Both the position numbers and the translations under genes were made by a program. The notes beneath the pieces were generated by a model. It was not told where the DNA came from and ran no database searches. It saw only the letters and a program-made list of their open reading frames with translations. DNA of 64,000 nt from Diprion similis (Eukaryota; Arthropoda; Insecta; Hymenoptera; Diprionidae), in the NCBI RefSeq assembly GCF_021155765.1, contig NC_060106.1, positions 21,850,031 to 21,914,030 on the forward strand, given 5' to 3'. Shown here piece by piece: positions 52,086 to 61,600 of the stretch (position 1 is its first letter; each line of letters begins with the position of its first letter).

Positions 52086-54395
52086 ATGGCAGATCGGGAG
52101 GAATTGGTCTCCCAGTTTCGCGACGTGACCGGCACTGATGCTGAGAGGGCACAATTTTATCTAGACTCATCCGCTTGGCAGCTAGAGGTGAGACAGCATA
52201 TTTTCTTTGTATCGTAGTAATTTATATCTCGAAATGTTGAGTACGTTTTTGGAATCTACGATTTGAACGACGCGCAACGTAACTACATGCTATAATAAGT
52301 ATATTGTGTTTAATCGAAGTTTACTTCTGACAGAGTTTTTACTGTATATAAGGGTTTCACTGATGAATGATCGAATATAATAGACATTAACTCAACTTAG
52401 CATAAACCAGATAAACAAGAAAATTTCATTGTAAAGGTTGCTCTAGCGAGTTTTTATGAGAATGATGAGCCAGCTGGCCTTGTCAATGAGCCGGTCGAAG
52501 AAGTTGCATCTGATGATGACGTCGGGGGCCTGCCACGTCCAAAAGAACCAACTCCTACAGAAATTAAGCCTTCTCAGCCTCGGCCGAAGCCAAAAGCCAG
52601 GTTTGGAACTATTGCAGACTTACAAAACAGGGATAGTAGTTCAGAGGAAGAGGAAGGTCAAGCATTCTATGCTGGCGGCTCGGAACACAGCGGTCAACAG
52701 GTTTTAGGACCAGGAAAAAAAAGTGACATTGTAGGCGAAATGTTCAAATCTTGTCAGGAGCAAGCAGTTTCTTCCGATCCTAGAGTTACCTCGCAACAAA
52801 GGCCCAGTACTTTTGGCGGAACAGGATATAAACTGGGACAAACTAGCAGCGACACAGAAGGTATTAATAGCCATCTCGTAGTGAATTCAATCACTCACCA
52901 ATATTCAGTTTTATGTTGTTTCATAGAAGAAGTATATTTTGATATTTCGATCGAAGAAACTTACAATTTTGCCAATGACATATCTTGAAAGTTCTAATGT
53001 CCCCTTGTCAATTACACACAGTAGCAGAAAACCCATTACATTGTATACATAGTACTCTTATGCCTTGGATACAGTTTAATTCAATATTATGAAACATTGT
53101 TGTCACTAGTAACTCCCTCACCATCTACTCAAGAAAGCAATACCGGATTGATTACGTTGAAACTGTGGCGAGAAGGGTTCACTTTAAACGATGGTGACAT
53201 TAGACCATATAACGATCCTGGTAACCGAGAATTTTTGGCTGCTATAAAGCGTGGTGAAGTTCCCATGGAGATACGCCAAGAAGTACAAGGTGCCGAGGTT
53301 AGACTGGATATGGAAGATCATCGTCATGAAGAATTCGTACCACCTAAAGTCAAAGTAAAGGCTTTTACTGGGAAGGGACACATGCTAGGAAGGTTATTAA
53401 CTATTTTCAACCACTAATTTGATTTTTCAAAATGACCCACAGAATTGTCTCGTTTTCAACATTTTTGATAAATCAGATTTGTAAAGTTTTTACGTTACTT
53501 CGAATCCGACACTTATAGGTATAATCTCAAACTCTATTGACCCAATGACCAGGAAAATGTGATGTTCATACTTCTCATGGCATGATCACACGTTAACAAA
53601 TCTAATTACGTGTTTGCAGCCCATCGCCAGCAACGGTAGGCATGACCGTTCCAGTTGATTCTGTAGATCAAACAGCGAATGAGTCACAAGCCAGAAGGGA
53701 ATTGAATTTAGATTCTTCTCAACCAGTGACAACAATTCAGATTCGATTAGCAGATGGAAGCAGCGTCAGAGCTCAGTTTAATCTGACGCACACAGTTTCT
53801 GACATCAGACGTTATATTTTGACGTATCCTTTGATATCAGATTTTTAAAAAGAATTCATATTTCAGTATGAATACTCGATTGCTGATGTATGTTTTTATA
53901 TTACAACGGCGAGCAATCAGGGGATTTCGCGTAACAACATAAACAAGTTCTCTGTGCGTGAAGAGCAAACGTTAAGTCAAAGAAATGTCACAGCAAAGAT
54001 AAAATCAGAGAAAAGCAGATGTAATTGAAATGGATGCTCTCGTTTTACAGCCTCGAGACTGATTGTTCTTACAATAATGTTCGTTGATTCAGTACTCATA
54101 TATAATATACATAAAGAAATGATTGAATAGCTGATGATGAGTTAATATCTGTAACGGCATGATCCGTGCCAGGGTGTATAACAGGTGTGAACACAGCTTC
54201 CTTGCTATATTATGTATAGGTATAAGTTTTTAAGTTTTTTCAAACTTTCCTCAACTTTTTATTAGCATGAGACCCCAGTATGCGTCTTGTAATTTCCGCC
54301 TACTGACGTCATATCCGAGCAAGGAGTTAACTGAGGACAGTAAAACTATCGAAGAAGCTGGACTTAAAAATTCGGCTATAATGCAGCGACTGTAA
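52086..54395 (+). CDS. p47: p47 / NSFL1 cofactor, p97 (VCP) adaptor (380 aa)
   Basis: Adaptor that recruits the AAA ATPase p97/TER94 for Golgi and ER membrane fusion and for handling of ubiquitinated cargo. Exons 52086-52187, 52437-52860, 53110-53392, 53620-53823, 54266-54395 (1143 nt). N-terminal UBA-like domain, residues 1-45 (VSQFRDVTGTDAERAQFYLD); acidic linker with RFGTIADLQNRDSSSEEEE; SEP domain about 180-255 (LKLWREGFTLNDGDIRPYND, REFLAAIKRGEVPMEI); C-terminal UBX domain about 300-380 (TTIQIRLADGSSVRAQFNLT, the FR loop region at MRPQYASCNFRLLTSYPSKE, end AIMQRL). All family parts are in the usual order and the length is close to mammalian p47 (~370 aa). No oddities. Confidence 0.96.
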
Positions 54396-55762
54396 TAGAA
54401 AACGTTTATGACAGAAGAAAAAAAATTGCCTAACTCCATAAAACTGTAATTCTTAGTTTAATGAATATACATTTGATCGTTTCTAAATCAGGTTTTGTAC
54501 AAGCAACTAGCGAGAGTTATTTATGTTTGACAGAACTCATTTACCAACATCAATTTCACATCAATTTATCCAATAGTAAAAAACATTTCCATTTTTTTGT
54601 GGAGAATTTCGTTTAAAAATATCATTTTTTGCAATGCAAACTAGTCTAGTTACGAATGGTTACGGAAGGAAGAGCTTTGTATAGCAATCACAGGAGCGTG
54701 GATTAGAGTGAGTTGAAGAATGTATACATAAATTTGAGAAACTGAATACATGACTTCAAATTTAATAGTTGAAAGGTTTAAGTTTATTGTACAAAAAATA
54801 CCAATGAACACTTATCACTCAGTAGTGAAAAGCCAAAATTCGATTATTTATATTACGTACAAAATAGAAAAAGAAGCCAGAATGCTTCAATTTACAATAT
54901 GACAACATTTCATCTCATTAGTCATATCACGTGTATAAATCTTTAGTACTTTCAAAAATATAAATATGTAAGCATATTGCAGCAATTTTTGTGAATTCAG
55001 AGCGAATAGTGAATAAAATACAGGCCATATGATTGTGTATAAAAATTGTCGTGCCTCTTTTGGTACGAATATGCCAATTGTCTAGATACAAAAAAATGTT
55101 CTACTCTCACTTAATTTTTGTGCTGTGAATTAATAGATGATCCAGAAATAGTTTCCTCCGATACTCTACAAATTCCTTAGTAAAATCTATTTAGCAAGGG
55201 CAGTAATTACCCAAGGGAATAATTTTCAACTTTATTCCCTTGTTACGTATTACAGTTAACAAAGAGAATCATATATATATACGTATATGCATATATATAT
55301 ATATACACACACGCACACGCATTTGCGATATGTTCATTCAGTGTCGAAAATCTTTTGGTCAGATATTATTTCTAATAACAGTGACATTTTTTTATTTCAC
55401 AGTTACGATTATTCTGTCTTGGCTATCAGAAGTTTTTTCCCTTCATAAGGTGATCAAAATTAAACATGCGGAAATGTATGTGTGTAAACTTTGGAATTTT
55501 TCATTTCATTGATCTATTAGATAAATTTTTTTTCACCCTGGAATTTACGAGAAATCGATTGCTTAAAATCTGTTTAGCAACTCAGTTTGGCTTAGGAAAA
55601 TGTGGAACATCAACTGGTCTCGAAGGCCGGTTGTGTGGCCAGTCCTCTTCAGTCTTAGGCTGACATCCATTGATCCGTACAACCATTCGTCACATTTAGG
55701 AATCAGTTCCTCATTGGGAATTTTATATTATGTACATTCACTATATAGTAATTAAAAAATAA
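54396..55762. other. Convergent intergenic region between p47 and the GT92 gene
   Basis: 1.4 kb of AT-rich sequence with the two 3' ends. It contains a TA/CA microsatellite near 55269-55315. The 90- and 65-codon plus-strand frames at 55240-55663 show no family motif and start in the microsatellite; I do not call them genes. Confidence 0.5.
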
Positions 55763-57184
55763 TCACTTGCTGATTGAGCTTTGTCTGGTCATGTATTGTT
55801 TGAAAATTGGTGCATTTAATATATTTTCGGCAAATTTTGAAATCGATCTATCATTTGTATAGCTCATTTCATTTTCTGAATTTGAACAGTACTGATAATG
55901 ATTTACATTGATCAAGTCTGCACCAGATGAAATATACTTATCAATATCAATATTGTCTGTGATCCAAGTTTTGTCCGGTTTGCTAATAAAAACGTGACGA
56001 TTTTTCATGCTACCCTCGGAAAACCGGCGGGTTTTTTCGAAAATCATTAGTGTGGTGTTTCCAGTTTGATAATAGTTCTCTTGTTGGGTACAAAACAATA
56101 ATGTATCCAAACGATAGTGATCACTAGCTAATAAGCCTTTCTCAAAATCTATTAATAAGTCTGCCAGAGTATGATGATACTTTAAAACGATATATTCTTC
56201 CCAGTACAAAGTTATGCTATATTTAACTTTATTGTATGAACGATAAAGACAGTCCCGTTCAGCAATTTCCCCAGAAATGCTCGGAGAAATTCTAGTATAG
56301 GGAAAATTCCATGGTACAACAGTGAATGTGACATTAAGCCCTTGGCTATTCATTATTTGTTTCATAGTATCAGTAAATATACTTGGAATACCATAATCGT
56401 AAACGATAAAATGGTCAACTCCAATCATCTGATGAAAATTTAAGAAGGTCATCATATCCATACGAGAAATAGATCTGTTTAATGGCGGAGCTATGCATAT
56501 GGCTATATCATTCGTTATGTGATTATGTGGTAAATTTTGCACACTTAAAATTGGATATTCACTTTCAAATACGTCCCTCTTATTGAAAAAAGACACGCCT
56601 TCAGGAATACCAGGCTGCGAATATTCGCAGATGAAGTTGTAAGCGGCATACTCTAAATTTTGCGTGGATTGGCTTTCGAGTGAGTTGGTAATTCTTGAAT
56701 GCTTAAATATCCCCAGAACACGCTGTTCCACCCCTTGGATAAATACATGGCAATTTATGTTTGAAATGGTATATGTTTTGCCGAATGCGATCCCTCGGAC
56801 TTCATTTGTGTTTGCATGGTAAGCTGCGTAAACAAACAAGTCATCGTTTATTCTTTGCCAAGACGGAAGTGGTACGTCGAACTGGAGATGAAGGTTTTCA
56901 GAGACATCAATCCCTCCTAAGCGGTTGATATCAGGATCTTTAGCTCCTCGATTACCAAAGAAGCTTATCACTTCGAGGACGTATCGCAGTTTGTTGTATT
57001 CATGTCTATAGAACAGTAGTGACACCACACTCACCAGAGCTGTGATAAATAATGCCGCTTGATAATATTTTCTCATGCTGCTGTTATTGGGACGATTTGT
57101 AATTATTATAATCGGTGCAGGACGTATGGTACCACAATTATGTCTCAGATGGGCCTGTGCGACATCAAACCCATTTTTTATCAT
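55763..57184 (-). CDS. Glycosyltransferase family 92 (DUF23) type II membrane protein (473 aa)
   Basis: Family 92 enzymes are Golgi glycosyltransferases, including beta-1,4-galactosyltransferases acting on N-glycan core fucose in worms. The coding part is a single exon. A short N-terminal cytosolic stretch is followed by one membrane segment (AALFITALVSVVSLLFY, about residues 41-57) and a lumenal domain. The GT92 region spans about residues 215-420, with MMTFLNFHQMIGVDHFIVYD, then AERDCLYRSYNKVKYSITLY and EEYIVLKYHHTLADLLIDFE, the place where the family normally has a D-x-D-E-F motif. Start: ATG at 57184, just after a splice acceptor (CTTCTTCCCCAG ending at 57203), or ATG at 57076, which leaves only about five residues before the membrane segment. 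The upstream exons 57279-57330 and 57674 onward seem to be its leader. Confidence 0.8.
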   Translation of the reverse strand: MIKNGFDVAQAHLRHNCGTIRPAPIIIITNRPNNSSMRKYYQAALFITALVSVVSLLFYRHEYNKLRYVLEVISFFGNRGAKDPDINRLGGIDVSENLHLQFDVPLPSWQRINDDLFVYAAYHANTNEVRGIAFGKTYTISNINCHVFIQGVEQRVLGIFKHSRITNSLESQSTQNLEYAAYNFICEYSQPGIPEGVSFFNKRDVFESEYPILSVQNLPHNHITNDIAICIAPPLNRSISRMDMMTFLNFHQMIGVDHFIVYDYGIPSIFTDTMKQIMNSQGLNVTFTVVPWNFPYTRISPSISGEIAERDCLYRSYNKVKYSITLYWEEYIVLKYHHTLADLLIDFEKGLLASDHYRLDTLLFCTQQENYYQTGNTTLMIFEKTRRFSEGSMKNRHVFISKPDKTWITDNIDIDKYISSGADLINVNHYQYCSNSENEMSYTNDRSISKFAENILNAPIFKQYMTRQSSISK

Positions 57185-57278
57185 ACTAATTTGGTTATCA
57201 CCCTGGGGAAGAAGATGTATGGTGTAGGTAATCACATGTTTATTGTTGTCGATGTGAAATGAATAGTTCAAAGCTTAC

Positions 57279-57835
57279 CTGATCTAAATAACTCTTTGGT
57301 TTTCCGTTCTTCAATCAAAAAGAAAAGAATCTGCATGGAAAATAAATTCGAATGTGGTTACTACTGAATTGTACATCTGTATGTATGTATGTCAATGGAA
57401 TTGATCTATTTAGAATTTAATTCATGCCGGTAGAACAAAGTAAGGCAAATAACAAACACAGACGCACCGTAACATTTTCTCGGAAGCAAAGTTGTGGAGA
57501 TTTTTAGATTGGCATTCAAATTTGGTTATGATGACAGTAATCAACACTGACGGCCATAGACTTAAGTCTATGCTGACGGCTTGACATGCATTGAATTGAT
57601 ACGTGTATGGCAGCACTAAAAGTTATTCTCCGTCTCGCTCGGATCCGTATACTAGCCCATGACTATTACTTACCCCGATTGTATTTTCCTTCGGGAATGG
57701 TTTGTGAATTGTGTGTAGATGAATAATAGCGTGATACCGAAGTTTATAGTTTAGAAGATCATTCATAAGAATTAAAACAAATTCGTCTAGGGAATTAAAG
57801 TGACGGTGGCGCACGTATGCGTTTGGGCATGCCAT
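57279..57835 (-). CDS. Candidate small spliced ORF (72 aa) in the leader of the GT92 transcript, unknown function
   Basis: Exon A (57674-57835 for the coding part, from the ATG at 57835) ends at a strong donor, ATCGGG|GTAAGT. Exon B, 57279-57330 (52 nt), is bounded by TTCCATGCAG and GTAAGC. Both stay open in one frame: MACPNAYVRHRHFNSLDEFV at the start, LHTIHKPFPKENTIG at the end of exon A, ILFFLIEERKTKELFRS from exon B. Joining to the GT92 exon at 57202 gives one Gly codon and then TGA (within 57199-57201), so the frame closes just as the next exon starts and cannot fuse with GT92. The frame is open upstream to a stop at 57887, so an earlier start by another exon is possible. No known family is recognised. 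Confidence 0.4.
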
Positions 57836-58008
57836 CTGCACTAAATACCTCACTGTCCGGCTAACTAGATTTCGTTCCAAATCAAATTATGACTTTGATT
57901 CTATAGCAATACACCTCTGCAAGATACCGTGTAATAATGTGATGTATGATATTGTATTGTCACTATTTCATGTAACCTGGATTGGGATGAATAAAAAATC
58001 AATTTTCT

Positions 58009-58632
58009 CCGCATTTTCTTTAAATTTATTCCTCAGCAGTTGATTTCGCTGATCCAGATGCCTTCTTCAGAATCCTGAGAGACCCCTTCGTTTGGTCCGG
58101 AGAGGGTCATGCTATTCGAATCTTGGATGAAAGTTTTTTGTCCTAAAAAACAGTCGGGCAAACCCCTTTGCATTTTCGGTGAAAAAAAATGCTGTAAACG
58201 ATTCGTTACTGCACTATTCCGACGTAATTTTGCAAGAAAAATCGATGAACATCGAAGTTACAGCCAAACATCTGAAGACTGCCTTTCGACGTTGTTCTGC
58301 TGCTGGTCATTCCTTCGTTATTGCTCTGCCGTTCGTCCTACGGTCTTTTTGGTGTGTTTTCTGCGTTCCTGGAAGTGCATTTCGTAAGAGAAGGGCCATA
58401 CGAATCGATTCCAAGACCAAAAGTTTTTCGCTCAAGAAAAAACCCAGGCCCTATGCATTTTTAACGAAAATTTCAGCGATTTTTGAAAGAGCTGCAAATA
58501 ATTCTATAAGGCTCTATTCCGACGTAATTTTGCGGGAGAAATCGATTGGGCGCAGTCCCAATACGCTGCGAGCAACGCCTGAGGAGTTACAGGCGAAAAA
58601 CTGCTTATTTTCGTCCTCATTTCTCTGCTGTT
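58009..58632. repeat. Divergent edge copies of the 312-bp satellite (about two monomers)
   Basis: The period of the main array extends leftwards for two more units, with decreasing similarity. In 58321-58632 the right half is nearly canonical (CGCAGTCCCAATACGCTGCG) and the left half is altered. In 58009-58320 only patches remain (CACTATTCCGACGTAATTTTG, AGGGTCAT, AAACCCCTTTG). The start of the array is therefore fuzzy, somewhere near 58000-58080. Decay towards the edge is usual for satellite arrays. Confidence 0.8.
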
Positions 58633-61600
58633 GGTCCTAGGCTCTCTTTCGTGTGATTTTTGAGTTCCTGGGGGTCGATTTACTTCGGAAAGGGTCATAC
58701 AAATCGATTCCAGAACGAAAAATTTTCGGCTCCGGAAATGAGGAAAAAACTAAGGCTAACCCCTTTGGATTTTTGGCCAAAATTTCGAAGAGTTTGAAAA
58801 GTGCTGCGATTAATTCTTTGAGGCACTATTCCGACGTAATTTTGCGAGGGGAATCGATTGAGCGCAGTCCCAATACGCTGCGAGCAGCGCCTGAGAAGTT
58901 ACAGGCAAAAAACTGCTGATTTTCGTCCTCATTTCTCTGTTGTTGGTCCTAGGCTCTGTTTCGTGTGATTTTTGAGTTCCTGGGGGTCGATTTACTTCGG
59001 AAAGGGTCATACAAATCGATTCCAGAACGAAAAATTTTCGGCTCCGGAAATGAGGAAAAAACTAAGGCTAACCCCTTTGGATTTTTGGCCAAAATTTCGA
59101 AGAGTTTGAAAAGTGCTGCGATTAATTTTTGAAGGCACTATTCCGACGTAATTTTGCGAGAGGAATCGATTAAGCGCAGTCCCAATACGCTGCGAGCAAC
59201 GCCTGAGGAGTTACAGGCGAAAAACTGCTTCTATTCGTCCTCATTTCTCTGCTGTTGGTCCTAGGCTCTTTTTCGTGTGATTTTTGAGTTCCTGGGGGTC
59301 GATTTACTGCGGAAAGGGTCATACAAATCGATTCCAGAACGAAAAATTTTCGGCTCCGGAAATGAGGAAAAAACTGAGGCTAACCCCTTTGGATTTTTGG
59401 CCAAAATTTCGAAGAGTTTGAAAAGTGCTGCGATTAATTTTTGAAGGCACTATTCCGACGTAATTTTGCGAGAGAAATCGATTAAGCGCAGTCCCAATAC
59501 GCTGCGAGCAACGCCTGAGGAGTTACAGGTGAAAAACTGCTTATTTTCGTCCTCATTTCTCTGCTGTTGGTCCTAGGCTCTTTTTCGTGTGATTTTTGAG
59601 TTCCTGGGGGTCGATTTACTTCGAAAAGGGTCATACAAATCGATTCCAGAACGAAAAATTTTCGGCTCCGGAAATGAGGAAAAAACTAAGGCTAACCCCT
59701 TTGGATTTTTGGCCAAAATTTCGAAGAGTTTGAAAAGTGCTGCGATTAATTCTTTGAGGCACTATTCCGACGTAATTTTGCGAGGGGAATCGATTGAGCG
59801 CAGTCCCAATACGCTGCGAGCAGCGCCTGAGAAGTTACAGGCAAAAAACTGCTGATTTTCGTCCTCATTTCTCTGCTGTTGGTCCTAGGCTCTCTTTCGT
59901 GTGATTTTTGAGTTCCTGGGGGTCGATTTACTTCGGAAAGGGTCATACAAATCGATTCCAGAACGAAAAATTTTCGGCTCCGGAAATGAGGAAAAAACTA
60001 AGGCTAACCCCTTTGGATTTTTGGCCAAAATTTCGAAGAGTTTGAAAAGTGCTGCGATTAATTTTTGAAGGCACTATTCCGACGTAATTTTGCGAGAGGA
60101 ATCGATTAAGCGCAGTCCCAATACGCTGCGAGCAACGCCTGAGGAGTTACAGGCGAAAAACTGCTTCTATTCGTCCTCATTTCTCTGCTGTTGGTCCTAG
60201 GCTCTTTTTCGTGTGATTTTTGAGTTCCTGGGGGTCGATTTACTTCGAAAAGGGTCATACAAATCGATTCCAGAACGAAAAATTTTCGGCTCCGGAAATG
60301 AGGAAAAAACTAAGGCTAACCCCTTTGGATTTTTGGCCAAAATTTCGAAGAGTTTGAAAAGTGCTGCAATTCATTCTTTGAGGCACTATTCCGACGTAAT
60401 TTTGCGAGAGGAATCGATTGAGCGCAGTCCCAATACGCTGCGAGCAGCGCCTGAGAAGTTACAGGCAAAAAACTGCTGATTTTCGTCCTCATTTCTCTGC
60501 TGTTGGTCCTAGGCTCTCTTTCGTGTGATTTTTGAGTTCCTGGGGGTCGATTTACTTCGGAAAGGGTCATACAAATCGATTCCAGAACAAAAAATTTTCG
60601 GCTCCGGAAATGAGGAAAAAACTAAGGCTAACCCCTTTGGATTTTTGGCTAAAATTTCGAAGAGTTTGAAAAGTGCTGCGATTAATTTTTGAAGGCACTA
60701 TTCCGACGTAATTTTGCGAGAGGAATCGATTAAGCGCAGTCCCAATACGCTACGAGCAACGCCTGAGGAGTTACAGGCGAAAAACTGCTTATTTTCGTCC
60801 TCATTTCTCTGCTGTCGGTCCTAGGCTCTTTTTCGTGTGATTTTTGAGTTCCTGGGGGTCGATTTACTTCGGAAAGGGTCATACAAATCGATTCCAGAAC
60901 GAAAAATTTTCGGCTCCGGAAATGAGGAAAAAACTAAGGCTAACCCCTTTGGATTTTTGGCCAAAATTTCGAAGAGTTTGAAAAGTGCTGCGATTAATTT
61001 TTGAAGGCACTATTCCGACGTAATTTTGCGAGAGGAATCGATTAGGCGCAGTCCCAATACGCTGCGAGCAACGCCTGAGGAGTTACAGGCGAAAAACTGC
61101 TTCTATTCGTGCTCATTTCTCTGCTGTTGGTCCTAGGCTCTTTTTCGTGTGATTTTTGAGTTCCTGGGGGTCGATTTACTGCGGAAAGGGTCATACAAAT
61201 CGATTCCAGAACGAAAAATTTTCGGCTCCGGAAATGAGGAAAAAACTAAGGCTAACCCCTTTGGATTTTTGGCCAAAATTTCGAAGAGTTTGAAAAGTGC
61301 TGCGATTAATTTTTGAAGGCACTATTCCGACGTAATTTTGCGAGAGAAATCGATTAAGCGCAGTCCCAATACGCTGCGAGCAACGCCTGAGGAGTTACAG
61401 GCGGAAAACTGCTTATTTTCGTCCTCATTTCTCTGCTGTTGGTCCTAGGCTCTTTTTCGTGTGATTTTTGAGTTCCTGGGGGTCGATTTACTTCGAAAAG
61501 GGTCATACAAATCGATTCCAGAACGAAAAATTTTCGGCTCCGGAAATGAGGAAAAAACTAAGGCTAACCCCTTTGGATTTTTGGCCAAAATTTCGAAGAG

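Noticed and set aside
55240-55663. Two plus-strand frames of 90 and 65 codons between p47 and GT92
   Set aside because: They begin in or next to a TA/CA microsatellite and show no family motif; antisense to the likely GT92 3' UTR.
58653-58919. A family of 88-aa genes repeated along the satellite
   Set aside because: Open only in one monomer class, no ATG start, and antisense frames of similar length exist in the same units; a by-product of repetition.
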